A DNA stretch of 64,000 nt. Source: Comamonadaceae bacterium UBA4962 (GTDB taxonomy: Bacteria; Pseudomonadota; Gammaproteobacteria; Burkholderiales; Burkholderiaceae_C). Both the position numbers and the translations under genes were made by a program. Below, piece after piece: positions 24,651 to 34,244 of the stretch (the first letter of the stretch is position 1; the number at the start of each line of letters is the position of its first letter). The stretch is from NCBI GenBank assembly GCA_002397315.1, contig DHAE01000002.1:107672-171671 (forward strand), in the 5' to 3' direction. The notes beneath the pieces are model-generated. The model saw nothing but the letters and a program-made list of their open reading frames with translations. It did no database searches and was not told the origin of the DNA.

Positions 24651-24745
24651 GCGGTTCCTCCGGGGTGCGAATGTATCAGCGCTGAATGCTGCTGCGCACG
24701 GGATCGCGGGTGAACGCCTTTGCTGATCGAAGGAGCCGCTACTGC

Positions 24746-24765
24746 GTGCCAAGCCTGCCAATCTG
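24746..24765 (+). promoter_or_regulatory. Phage 20-bp boundary motif, copy 7
   Basis: GTGCCAAGCCTGCCAATCTG, core at 24749-24760. It is 30 bases before the ATG of the 3141-aa gene, in the gap between a reverse-strand small gene and the giant gene. Confidence 0.72.
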
Positions 24766-24790
24766 GGTTTCCTAGCCTCAAGGGATTCAG

Positions 24791-27700
24791 ATGACGACGA
24801 AGAAGAAGTTCGTGGCGCCGCTGCTCAGCTCGTTCGATGAGTTGGATCAGGCGGGTATCGGGACGGGGTATCGGGGCAGGGAAGCGCCCGAGCCCGAGCC
24901 GGCCGAATCCACACCGCCGAAGCGCACCTGGGGCGAGGCGGCGACCGATACCGTGGTGCAGCTGGCCGAGGGCGTGAATAACATCGCCGGAGCCGTGCCC
25001 AACCTGTTCGCGCCGCAGTCCGGGGTCGCGGCGTTCTTCCGGGACAACGCTGACCACTGGCGCGGTGAGCAGAGCGAGGCCCTGCGCCGCAAGGTCGCCG
25101 ACGCGGACGCCCAGATCGCGCAGGCGAACCAGGATTCCATCGTGGACCAGGCCGTGGCAGCAGCGAAGGCCTACGGCAGCGACCCGGCGTTGGCGGCGCG
25201 GTTCGTCACCACCAACCTGCCCAGCATGCTCCCCGGCGTGGCCGTGGCCAAGGCAGCGCAGGTCGCGCGCCTCGCAGGCGGCGCGAGCGCGGCCGCCGCG
25301 GCGGGCACGGCCACCACGGCCGCGGGCGTGACCAATGCCGTGCTCAATGCCGGCGGTGCCCGGGGCGAGGCCTTCGAGGACATCCGCGACGCGCTCGTGA
25401 AGCAGGGCCACACCCGCGAGGAGGCGGAGCGCATGGCGCTGGAGCGCTCGCGCATGCCGGCCGCCGTAGGCGCCGCCACCGGCTTCCTGTCCGGAAAGAT
25501 CGGGCTGGAGCATGCCGTGGTGGGCGGCGGGGGTGCCCGTGGCGGGGTGGCGGCCGGCGCGCGCTCTGCGGCCGCGGAACTGCTTGGCGAGCAGGCGGAG
25601 GAGGTGCTGCCCCAGGTCGCGACGAACTACCAGGCCAGCGATATTGACCAGCGGCCGCTATCCCGCAACGTCGGGCGCACCGCCGTGGAAACGGCCATTG
25701 GCTCGGCGCCGGGCGCGGGCGTGTCCGGTGCGATGACCGCGCTGCGGCGTGGCGATGCTGCCGCGCCGAAGGCGGAGGAGGGGGCGCCGCCGGCCGAGGC
25801 GGGCGCGCCTGCGGAAGACATGCTCCCAGATTCCCTCCCCGAGCAGCCCGCGCGCCGCCCGGGCCCGGCGGCTGACGCTGCCGACACGGCGGCGGCTGTC
25901 ACGCGGCTGGCAGAGCTGGAGGTCATCGACGGTAGCGTGGGCCTGAGCGAAGAGCAGAAGGCTGAACGGGCGGTGCTGGCGGAGCGCGTGGAGCGTGCCG
26001 CTGCGCGCGAGGAGGAGCTGGAGGCCGTCGGCGAGACGCCCGAGGAAGCAACCGGCGCTGCGTCGCAACCCGCTGAGGTCCTGGCGGAAGATCCGGGCGC
26101 ACGCGCCGTGGCCCCGGCGGAGGGCGGAGTGCAGGCCGACGGGACTCCTGCTGCCGAGGAGGACATGCCGGCAGAGCCTGCCTTCGATCCCGCCGCAGCG
26201 CAGGCCAAGACCTGGCCGCAGTTCGTTTCCGAACGCGGCGAGAACGTGGCGCGGCTGCGCCGGGGCTCGCCCGCGTGGGATCGCCTGCAGAACGAGTGGG
26301 CCGCCGTGAAGACGAAGCGCGCCGGCACGAACCCCGAAGGCACCGGCGCCGTGGGCGCGGCTACTCCCGAGATCCAGAACCGCGACCGAGCCCGACCCGC
26401 CAGCGTGGTGCAGATGCAGGGCATGGCCCAGAGCCCCGACTACATGCGCCTGGGCCCGTCGCGCAGCCCCGAGACGGGCGCCCCCATGGTGTTCGCCGTG
26501 GGCGACCAGGTGCACGCCGCGCACGCGATCGGGCGGGGCGACACGGCGGTGATGAGCGACGGCCAGCGCGTGCCGTTCCAGTACGCGGTGATGGAGGCCG
26601 GCGACGTGCACCCGTCCAACTTCGCCGACGGCGCCGCGAACCCGCTTTTCGACGCCGCACACCCGGGCACGGTGAAGGCGCTGAACAACGGGCGCACGGC
26701 GGGGCTGCGCGCGGCCTACGAGCGCGGCACGGCCGACAGCTACCGGCAGGAGCTGATGGCCGACAGCGCCATGCACGGGATCGACCCGCAGGTGATCGCC
26801 GGCATGCGCGCGCCCATGCTGGTGCGCCTCTACTCGGAGCGCGACAACCAGGCCAACATGGGCGCCAAGAGCCAGAGCCAGGCCCTGGGGCTGTCGGCCG
26901 CCGAGCAGGCCGCCACGGACGCGGCGCTGCTGGATGCCGGCGTGCTCGACGTGCTCGAGGCGGGCGACCTGGCCAGCGCCGCAAACCGCGATTTCGCACG
27001 GGCGTTCGTCGGCAAGCTGCAGGCCGAGGGCCAGGACGTGGCCGGCATGCTCGATGCCGGCGGCGCGCTCTCGCCCGCGGGCGTGGTGCGGCTGCAGGCG
27101 GCCCTGGTGCACAAGGCCTACGGCGACGGCGACCTGGTGGAATCCATGTTCGGCAGCACGGACAACGACATCCGCGCCATCGGCGAGGCTCTGAAGGACG
27201 TGGCGGGCGAGTGGGCGAACCTGCGCCAGGCGGCCGTCGCTGGCGCCGTGAACCCGCAGGTGGACGTGACGGGCAACCTGCTGCAGGCCATCCGGCTGGT
27301 GCAGAAGGCGCGGCGCGAGCGCGCATCCCTCTACGACGCGATCAACCAAGTGGACATGGTGACGGGCGACGTGCCCGACCCCATGACCGTGGGCGTGCTG
27401 CGCATGCTCTATTCCGGCCAGTACCTGACGCGGGCCGTGCGCCGGGACCGGCTGACCGACTCCCTGCGCGAATACATGGCCGCGGCCTTGGCGACACGCG
27501 CGGGCGGTGATATGTTCGGCGAGCAGGTCGGCCCTGACGCCATCCTTTCCGCGTTGAGCGGCCAACCAACCACCCAGACCACCAATGCAGCAAGCCCCCA
27601 ACCTTCCGGACAATCCGCACCCGCAGCCCCGCAAGGCGAGCGAGGAGCCCCTGGCCGCGACCCTGTTGGCCGCAGTGCTGATGAGCCAGGGCAGCAAGCA

Positions 27701-30700
27701 CGGCGACCGGAACCAGATCGAGCAGGGCCGCGCCCTGATGAAGATGGCGGACGCGGCGAAGGGCAAGATGCCCAAGATCCCCGCGGACAGCCGGATGGGC
27801 AAGGCGATCGCGGAGCTGCAGAAGACGGCCGTGGCGCAGTAGCGTCCGACCTCGAGCTTTCCAGCTACACCCCACGGGAAGTCACAGCGCGCGAGGACGC
27901 GCAGCAGGAGGCCGCCCAGGCCCGGGCGAAAGCCGATGCGAAGGCCGACGCCGACGCGCGCGCCAAGCGCGAGCGCCGCGAGGTGGCCGCCCGGATGGAG
28001 GCCAGCGCCGAGAACTTCGAGCTGGGCGAGGATGCGGACGACGCCCTGAGCGGGCAGCGCCCCATGTTCAGCCGCGCAGCCGCGCCCGAGAGCGAGGCGT
28101 TCAAGAAGTGGTTCGGGGACAGCAAGGTGACGGAGAGCGGCAAGCCGGGCGGCCGCCCGCTCGTGATGTACCGCGGATCGCCCAACGAGAACGCCGCCCC
28201 GTCCCGGCCAGGAGCCCTCATCTTCCTGTCACCGGACCCGGGGTTTGCCGAGCACTACGCGGCCGGCGGCGCCACCTATCCCCTGTACGTCAAGGCTGAA
28301 CGGCCCTTCGACGCTTCCCGTGGTGAAGGCCTCGCCCTGTGGCGCAAGTATGCCGAGGAGACGGGCGCCGCATCGTGGGCCACTTCGGGGACGGAGCGCG
28401 GAGCGCTGCCGATCTGGCAGCAGGAGCCAGAACTGCGGAAGTGGCTGGACCGTGCTGGTGTTCAGTACGATGGAATCTGGTTCGCCGAGTCGAACGGCGG
28501 GGCATCGCTCGCGGTGCTGGCCCAGGCGCAGATCAAGTCGGCCACCGGAAACATCGGCACGTTCGACCCGTCGAATCCGGACATCCGCTTCAGCTTCGCC
28601 GGCCGGAACGCGCGCAACGCCGACCTGGGCGAGCTGGAGCGCGCCGAGGCCATGGCGCGCAGCGGCATGTCCAGCGCCGTCATCCAGCAGGAAACCGGCT
28701 GGCACCGCGGCGTGGATGGCCGCTGGCGCTTCGAAATCAGCGACGACACCGCCGAATTCCACCGAAGCGAGATGCGGCCGGAGGATCGCGCGGAGGTGGA
28801 GCGCCAGGTGCGCGAGGCGGCGACCGTCACCCAGGACGACGAACTGCACACGGCCCAACTGGACGAGGGCGACGGGGTGCTGCTGGCCTACAGCACCACC
28901 CGAGAGGGGGCGCTGGCCAACCTGGTTGACCGCGTGGCGCGGGCCCGCTTCGGCGTGGAGTTCGACATCGACAAGGTGAAGGACGGGCAGGTGGAGGCGC
29001 TTACCGACGTGCTGCGGCATCCGGCCCTGTTCGCCGCCTATCCGTTTCTGCGGGGGCTGAAGGTGTATTTCCGCAGGGGGCGAGACGCCCGCGAGTTCGG
29101 CTCCTACGACGAGACCCACCGGGCCGTCACGCTGAACGCGGATCGCGCTCCAGGAGAGGTGCTGTCCACGCTGCTGCATGAACTCCAGCACGCGATCCAG
29201 TACCGTGAGGGCTTCGCGCTGGGCGGCAACATGGACGCCGACTTCACGAGCAGCGTGCGCACCACCCTGCGCGAGATGGCTGAGGGCGAAGCGCGGGCGG
29301 TGGAGGCGTGGAAGGCGAAGCACCCGGACCTGATGGCGAACGCGGAGAAGACGGCCGCCGTGGTGCGCGATGCCCTCATGTTCGAATCCATGGAGCGGCT
29401 GCTGTCCTACTCGGAGCGCGACAAGCCCAGCGGCGTGTTCCGGCTCATCCGCAACGAGATGCAGTGGATCTACAACACGACGCACTGGCTTGACCCGGTG
29501 GCGGTCGAGCTGCAGCGGCGGTTCTACGGGATGCCAAAGAGCGGCGCGAAGCGCAACGCCTATATCCGGGACATGGCATTCGATGCGCACAAGTGGCTGC
29601 GAAGCACCATCGCGCCCGAGAACCTGGCAGCGTTCAAGGCCGACGAGCGCACGATGAAGGGGATGATCGGCGCGCTGCGCCGGCACGCCGACAAGGCGCG
29701 CGCCGCGCTGCAGCCCCTGCGAGAGCAGGAGGGCCGGGCCCGGGTCGCCGAGGCCCTGGAACGGAAATTCGAGTTCGGATCGCCCTACGACATCTACCGC
29801 GCTCTCGCCGGTGAGGTGGAGGCGCGCACCACGCAGGCACGGCAAGGGCTCACGGCGGCCGAGCGCCGTGCACGGCCCGTGCAGGCCGACATGGACGTGT
29901 CGCCGGCCGAGGCCATCGTGGTGGTGGGCGGCCACGAAATGCGCCTGCCGGACGTGCAGCAGGATCGCGGCGCGCCTGGGCCGGCCGATGACTTCGACGT
30001 GGACGCGTTCCTCCGCACGATGGAGGACACCCCGGCCGTGCCCGACGAGGCGAAAGTCCAGACCGTGGCCCGCACGGAATCCGCCGCGGCGGCGATCCGC
30101 TCCGGGTGGGCGAACGGCCCCGAGGTGGTCGTGGCGTTCGACATGGCCGACCCGAAGGTGCCGCAGCAGGTGCGCGACGCCGATCTGAGCCAGCGCAGCC
30201 GCGGGGCGGGGGGCTCTCCGGAAGGGTTCTACTTCGGCGGGAAGGTGTACCTGCTGGCCGAGCAGTTGCCACGCGAGCAGGACGTGGCCCGCGTGCTCAT
30301 GCACGAGGCGCTGGGCCACCACGGGCTCGCCGGGGTGTTCGGCTCGGGGCTCAATGCGGTCCTGCAGCAGCTCGCCCAGGCGCGGCCCGCCGAGGTGCGC
30401 CGCAAGGCGGCGGAGTACGGTCTGGACTACGGCGACCGGGCCCAGCGGATGCAGGCGGCCGAGGAGGTGCTGGCCGAGATGGCGCAGGCCCGTCCGGAGC
30501 TGGGCTTCGTGCAGCGCGCGCTGGCCGCCGTGCGCAGCTGGGCGCGGGCGCACATCCCGGGCTTCGCGGATCTGCGGATGACGGACGCCGAGATCATCCG
30601 GGACTACATCCTGCCGGCCCGGGGCTGGGTCGAGCGCGGGCGCCAAGCAGTCGCAGCGCCGGCAGCCGCTGGCGGCGCGCCCGCCCTGGCATTCAGCCTG

Positions 30701-33700
30701 CCGGCGGATGCCCTGGCCCAGGCTCGGGCGAAATGGGCCGGACTGGTCGATCAGTTCGTCCGCGGGGCGCTGGACGAGACGAAGACCTATGAGGTGCTGC
30801 CGTCGTCCACAGCGGTGATGAAGATGCTGGGCCTGCCGGACCTGCCTGTGCACGCAGGGGTGCACGCCATGGACGCGCTCTACAACCACGGCGTGAAGCC
30901 GTCACAGATGAAGCAGATCTTGGACGAAATGGCAAACCCGCCGCTCGTGATGATCTGGAACAAGGGGCGTGGCGGCGAGTTCAGTTTGAACTTCGTCACA
31001 TCCATGCAGAACGGGAAAGGCGAGCCGTTCGTCATCGGCCTGAAGCCCAACAGGGGCGGGCGCCAACAGCGGTATCACTGGCTCGCGACGGTGACGGAAA
31101 AACAGCCGTCCGCCATCTTGGGCATGCTCCGCGATGGAGGAGCGATTTACGTCGGTGAGGGGGACATCGCCGGGATCAGCGAGCAAGAGAGACGCGAAGC
31201 GTTGCGCTTCGCCAAAGAAAAACGAGGTAAGGAAGCCAGAGATCTGAAGGCAGTAATGGCCAGCAGAGATGACTTACCGAACCTCGTCCAAGGCGTATTG
31301 TACGCAAAGGACCTGGAAGCATTCAAGCGGGCGCAGCCGCCCGGCGCCGCCATGTTCAGCCGTGCCGGCGGCGCCGCCCAGGCAGCGCAGCCGGCGCAGG
31401 GGCTGCTGGCCCGCCTGCAGGAGCGCGTGCGCCAGTTGACCAGCCCCGAGGCGTTGGACAGCTGGCTCTACGGCTGGCAGGACAAGTTCATCGACCTGAA
31501 GCGCATCCAGGACCAGATCAAGGCCCTGAACGGCACCGTGAGCGAGACGAACGACGCCTACCGCGGCGAGGAGCTGTACCACAAGCGCGTGGCGAAGCGC
31601 ACTGCCAACTTCCTGCGCGACGAGGTGCGGCCGCTGCTTGCCGCGATGAACGACGCGGAGGTGGGCATGGAGGAATTCGAGCGATTCCTGCACGCGCGGC
31701 ACGCTCCGGAGGCGAACCGCGTGCTGGCCGAGCGCAACCCCAGTAAGCAGGAGCTGGACCAGAAGCGCGCCGACGCCGCCAAGACTGTGGCGGACCTGCG
31801 CCGGCAGCTGCAGCACGCCAGGTCGTCCGGCTCGGTCATCAGCGGCATCCAGCGCTCGCTGGGACTCGCCATGGCCGAGGCCGACCGCTGGAATAGCGCC
31901 GAGGCGTTCAAGGGCACGGAGGAGGATCGCCTGTCCCTGTCCGGCATGAGCGACGCCGAGGCGAAGAACGTCATGGGGGGCTACAGCCCCGAGCAGCGCA
32001 AGGTGATGGACGCCCTGGCCACGCGCGTGGACCGGATGAACAACATCACGCTGCAGACGCTCGAGCAGTACGGCCTGATGGATCGCCTGTCGATCGAGGC
32101 CTGGCGCAAGACCTACCAGCACTACGTCCCGCTGCATCGCGACGAGGCCCGGCCGGACAGCAAGGCGCATCCGATCGGGCAGGGCTTCAGCACGAAGGGC
32201 GACGCATCGAAGCGGCGCACTGGCTCCAACGAGAAGGTGACGAACATCCTGGGCCACCTGGTGATGCAGCGCGAGGCGGCGCTGACCCGCGGCGAGAAGA
32301 ACAACGTGATGAAGCGCCTCTATGTGCTCGCGGCACAGAACCCCGACGAGAACCTGTGGTCCCTGGAGCTGCCGAAGAAAAAGGCCATCGATCCCGACAC
32401 GGGGCTGGTGCGCACCATGCCGGACATCGGGGCGCGCCTGCGCGACAACGTGCTGACGCTGCGCATCGGGGGCAAGGACAAGCACATCATCTTCAACGAG
32501 CGCAACGAGCGGGCGGCCCGCCTGGCTCTGGCGATGAAGAACCTGGACGCCACGGAGCTGGACCGCTTCACCCGCACGATGGGGCACCTCACGCGCTGGT
32601 TCGCGGCGGTGAACACCCAGTACAACCCGATTTTCGGCGTGCTCAACCTGGCGCGCGACGTGCAGGGTTCGCTGCTGCAGCTGTCGTCCACCCCGTTGGC
32701 GGGCCGGCAGCGCGAGGTCTTCAAGAACATCCGCAGCAACATGGGCGCCATCTACCAGGATCTGCGGCGCGAGCGGCGGGAGAGCGGTGGAGGGCAGGGG
32801 CCGTGGGCCCGGCTCTGGGAGCAGCTGCAGCTGGACGGCGGCACGACCGGCTACCGCGACCTCTACACCAAGCCCGAGGACCGCGCGGCGGCCCTGCGCA
32901 AGGCGCTCGAGCAGCAGGGCGAGGGCCGGGCAGCAGGCATGGCGCGCGGCGTGGGCGAGTGGCTTTCCGACTTCAACGAGACGCTGGAGGCCTCCACGCG
33001 CCTGGCCGTGTACAAGGCGGCGCTGGACGCCGGCCAGTCGCGCGAGGCCGCGGCCAGCCTGGCCAAGAACATCACGGTCAACTTCAACCGGAAGGGACGG
33101 AACACGTCGGTGGTGGGCAGCTACTACGCGTTCCTGAACGCCGCCATCCAGGGCAACGTGCGCATGCTGGAAACCCTGGCCGGGCCGGCCGGGCGGAAGG
33201 TCATGGCCGGCGGGGTCGCTTTGGGCATGCTGTCGGGGCTGGCGGGCGCGCTCATCATGGGCGGTGGCGGGGCCGATGACGAATGGAAGAAGATCCCCGA
33301 CTTCGTGAAGGAGCGCAGCATCATCATCCCGCTGAGCCGCCAGGACTACGTGGCGATCCCCATGCCGCTGGGCTTCCACGTTTTCCCGAACATCGGCCGC
33401 AAGCTGGTGGAGTTCGGCATGCACGACGACCCGACGAAAAGCCGCGCCGGCCACTTGGCGGACATGGCCATGATCGCCCTGAACGCCTACAACCCGCTGG
33501 GCGGGGCCGACAACATCATGCAGATGCTGGCGCCCACGCCCTTCGATCCGGTGGTGGCGCTGATGGAGAACAAGGACTGGACCGGCCGGCAGATCTACAA
33601 GGAGCAGCGCAGCGCGCTCGATCCGAAGCCCGGGCATGCCATGGGCAAGGACTCGGTGACGCCACCCGCGCGGTGGGTGGCCCGGCTCATCAACGACGCC

Positions 33701-34216
33701 ACCGGCGGCAACGAATGGCAGCCCGGGAAGTGGAGCCCGAACCCAGACGCTCTGGAATACCTGTTCGGGCAGTTCACCGGCGGCGTGGGCCGCGAGCTGA
33801 CCAAGGCCGGTAACATGGTGACGGCCGCCGTCACAGGGGAGGAGCTGGCGCCGCACCAGATCACCCTGGCGGGGCGGTTCTACGGCAACACGCGCGGCGT
33901 GAACGGCCAGAGCACGTCCTACTACGAGAACCTGAAGCGGGTGAACACCAGCATGGCCGAGGCCAAGGGGCGCGTGGCGAGAGGGGAGGAGGCCGAGGCC
34001 GTGCTGCTGGACGTGCCGCTGGCCCGCGTGGACGGCGCGGCCAGTCTGCTCGACAAGCGAGTGTCCGACCTGGTGAAAATGCGGCGGCAGATCCAGGCCG
34101 GCGGCGACCCGAATAAGCGCGAGCTGGTGAAGGAGGTGAATGCCGAGATCGAGCGCAGCATGTACCTGCTCAACAAGGCCGTGGAGGAGGTGCTGGCCGA
34201 GCAGCACGGGAGGTGA
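24791..34216 (+). CDS. Giant polyvalent protein: ddrB-ParB, ART, metallopeptidase-like, MuF-C nuclease-like and LPD38 modules (3141 aa)
   Basis: Probably packaged and ejected with phage DNA, carrying activities against host defences (known role of polyvalent proteins; inference here). Residues 9-27 hold the PLLSSFDELDQAGIGTGY motif. ~540-940: ddrB-like ParB domain (MVFAVGDQVHAAHAIGRGDT). ~1098-1265: ART-PolyVal ADP-ribosyltransferase-like domain (EAFKKWFGDSKVTESGKPGG). ~1463: LPD23-like zincin (H1463-E-L-Q-H). ~1838: second metallopeptidase-like motif (HEALGHHG). ~1975-2180: MuF-C/PBECR-like nuclease. ~2200-3141: LPD38-type region with a membrane-like helix near 2805-2830. FS-containing linkers (M-F-S-R-A and similar) mark the boundaries near 1092, 1267, 1968 and 2188. 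An 85-aa gene overlaps the linker at 27585-27842. Confidence 0.88.
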   Translation: MTTKKKFVAPLLSSFDELDQAGIGTGYRGREAPEPEPAESTPPKRTWGEAATDTVVQLAEGVNNIAGAVPNLFAPQSGVAAFFRDNADHWRGEQSEALRRKVADADAQIAQANQDSIVDQAVAAAKAYGSDPALAARFVTTNLPSMLPGVAVAKAAQVARLAGGASAAAAAGTATTAAGVTNAVLNAGGARGEAFEDIRDALVKQGHTREEAERMALERSRMPAAVGAATGFLSGKIGLEHAVVGGGGARGGVAAGARSAAAELLGEQAEEVLPQVATNYQASDIDQRPLSRNVGRTAVETAIGSAPGAGVSGAMTALRRGDAAAPKAEEGAPPAEAGAPAEDMLPDSLPEQPARRPGPAADAADTAAAVTRLAELEVIDGSVGLSEEQKAERAVLAERVERAAAREEELEAVGETPEEATGAASQPAEVLAEDPGARAVAPAEGGVQADGTPAAEEDMPAEPAFDPAAAQAKTWPQFVSERGENVARLRRGSPAWDRLQNEWAAVKTKRAGTNPEGTGAVGAATPEIQNRDRARPASVVQMQGMAQSPDYMRLGPSRSPETGAPMVFAVGDQVHAAHAIGRGDTAVMSDGQRVPFQYAVMEAGDVHPSNFADGAANPLFDAAHPGTVKALNNGRTAGLRAAYERGTADSYRQELMADSAMHGIDPQVIAGMRAPMLVRLYSERDNQANMGAKSQSQALGLSAAEQAATDAALLDAGVLDVLEAGDLASAANRDFARAFVGKLQAEGQDVAGMLDAGGALSPAGVVRLQAALVHKAYGDGDLVESMFGSTDNDIRAIGEALKDVAGEWANLRQAAVAGAVNPQVDVTGNLLQAIRLVQKARRERASLYDAINQVDMVTGDVPDPMTVGVLRMLYSGQYLTRAVRRDRLTDSLREYMAAALATRAGGDMFGEQVGPDAILSALSGQPTTQTTNAASPQPSGQSAPAAPQGERGAPGRDPVGRSADEPGQQARRPEPDRAGPRPDEDGGRGEGQDAQDPRGQPDGQGDRGAAEDGRGAVASDLELSSYTPREVTAREDAQQEAAQARAKADAKADADARAKRERREVAARMEASAENFELGEDADDALSGQRPMFSRAAAPESEAFKKWFGDSKVTESGKPGGRPLVMYRGSPNENAAPSRPGALIFLSPDPGFAEHYAAGGATYPLYVKAERPFDASRGEGLALWRKYAEETGAASWATSGTERGALPIWQQEPELRKWLDRAGVQYDGIWFAESNGGASLAVLAQAQIKSATGNIGTFDPSNPDIRFSFAGRNARNADLGELERAEAMARSGMSSAVIQQETGWHRGVDGRWRFEISDDTAEFHRSEMRPEDRAEVERQVREAATVTQDDELHTAQLDEGDGVLLAYSTTREGALANLVDRVARARFGVEFDIDKVKDGQVEALTDVLRHPALFAAYPFLRGLKVYFRRGRDAREFGSYDETHRAVTLNADRAPGEVLSTLLHELQHAIQYREGFALGGNMDADFTSSVRTTLREMAEGEARAVEAWKAKHPDLMANAEKTAAVVRDALMFESMERLLSYSERDKPSGVFRLIRNEMQWIYNTTHWLDPVAVELQRRFYGMPKSGAKRNAYIRDMAFDAHKWLRSTIAPENLAAFKADERTMKGMIGALRRHADKARAALQPLREQEGRARVAEALERKFEFGSPYDIYRALAGEVEARTTQARQGLTAAERRARPVQADMDVSPAEAIVVVGGHEMRLPDVQQDRGAPGPADDFDVDAFLRTMEDTPAVPDEAKVQTVARTESAAAAIRSGWANGPEVVVAFDMADPKVPQQVRDADLSQRSRGAGGSPEGFYFGGKVYLLAEQLPREQDVARVLMHEALGHHGLAGVFGSGLNAVLQQLAQARPAEVRRKAAEYGLDYGDRAQRMQAAEEVLAEMAQARPELGFVQRALAAVRSWARAHIPGFADLRMTDAEIIRDYILPARGWVERGRQAVAAPAAAGGAPALAFSLPADALAQARAKWAGLVDQFVRGALDETKTYEVLPSSTAVMKMLGLPDLPVHAGVHAMDALYNHGVKPSQMKQILDEMANPPLVMIWNKGRGGEFSLNFVTSMQNGKGEPFVIGLKPNRGGRQQRYHWLATVTEKQPSAILGMLRDGGAIYVGEGDIAGISEQERREALRFAKEKRGKEARDLKAVMASRDDLPNLVQGVLYAKDLEAFKRAQPPGAAMFSRAGGAAQAAQPAQGLLARLQERVRQLTSPEALDSWLYGWQDKFIDLKRIQDQIKALNGTVSETNDAYRGEELYHKRVAKRTANFLRDEVRPLLAAMNDAEVGMEEFERFLHARHAPEANRVLAERNPSKQELDQKRADAAKTVADLRRQLQHARSSGSVISGIQRSLGLAMAEADRWNSAEAFKGTEEDRLSLSGMSDAEAKNVMGGYSPEQRKVMDALATRVDRMNNITLQTLEQYGLMDRLSIEAWRKTYQHYVPLHRDEARPDSKAHPIGQGFSTKGDASKRRTGSNEKVTNILGHLVMQREAALTRGEKNNVMKRLYVLAAQNPDENLWSLELPKKKAIDPDTGLVRTMPDIGARLRDNVLTLRIGGKDKHIIFNERNERAARLALAMKNLDATELDRFTRTMGHLTRWFAAVNTQYNPIFGVLNLARDVQGSLLQLSSTPLAGRQREVFKNIRSNMGAIYQDLRRERRESGGGQGPWARLWEQLQLDGGTTGYRDLYTKPEDRAAALRKALEQQGEGRAAGMARGVGEWLSDFNETLEASTRLAVYKAALDAGQSREAAASLAKNITVNFNRKGRNTSVVGSYYAFLNAAIQGNVRMLETLAGPAGRKVMAGGVALGMLSGLAGALIMGGGGADDEWKKIPDFVKERSIIIPLSRQDYVAIPMPLGFHVFPNIGRKLVEFGMHDDPTKSRAGHLADMAMIALNAYNPLGGADNIMQMLAPTPFDPVVALMENKDWTGRQIYKEQRSALDPKPGHAMGKDSVTPPARWVARLINDATGGNEWQPGKWSPNPDALEYLFGQFTGGVGRELTKAGNMVTAAVTGEELAPHQITLAGRFYGNTRGVNGQSTSYYENLKRVNTSMAEAKGRVARGEEAEAVLLDVPLARVDGAASLLDKRVSDLVKMRRQIQAGGDPNKRELVKEVNAEIERSMYLLNKAVEEVLAEQHGR
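27585..27842 (+). CDS. Overprinted gene inside the giant polyvalent gene (85 aa)
   Basis: This +1 frame within the giant gene reads MQQAPNLPDNPHPQPRKASE, then PLAATLLAAVLMSQGSKHGD and RNQIEQGRALMKMADAAKGK. Its codons end in G or C almost throughout, and the protein looks normal (helical). In contrast the giant frame here is a low-complexity Gly/Arg/Asp/Pro/Gln string between the ParB-like and ART modules. The gene therefore seems real and the linker secondary. No good ribosome site precedes ATG 27585, and a stop in this frame lies ~25 bases upstream. It may depend on coupled or reinitiated translation, or on +1 frameshifting near 27560-27585. It ends at TAG 27840-27842. Confidence 0.62.
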   Translation: MQQAPNLPDNPHPQPRKASEEPLAATLLAAVLMSQGSKHGDRNQIEQGRALMKMADAAKGKMPKIPADSRMGKAIAELQKTAVAQ

Positions 34217-34220
34217 GAGC

Positions 34221-34244
34221 AGCGGCGCCGAACCCGGCGCCGCT
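34221..34244 (+). other. Perfect hairpin after the giant gene
   Basis: AGCGGCGCCG-AACC-CGGCGCCGCT is a perfect 10-bp GC-rich stem with a four-base loop, 4 bases after the stop of the 3141-aa gene. There is no T-run after it, so it is more likely an mRNA 3' end stabiliser, processing site or attenuating structure than a simple terminator. Confidence 0.55.

Noticed and set aside
5165..24765. T7-like RNA polymerase promoters for the 20-bp motif
   Set aside because: The motif is GC-rich with no TATA-like segment, and some copies lie inside coding sequence; the gene for such a polymerase is not in the window. Kept as a motif of unknown role.
30299..30325. Canonical HExxH zinc peptidase for the HEALGHHG motif
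   Set aside because: The second His is at +5/+6 rather than +4; it is listed only as metallopeptidase-like, following the variant seen in polyvalent proteins.
24791..34216. A frameshift or sequencing error splitting the giant gene near 27.6-27.8 kb
   Set aside because: The long frame has no stop and continues with recognisable sequence on both sides. The small frame is closed upstream by TGA and ends in TAG, so overlap explains the data without an error.
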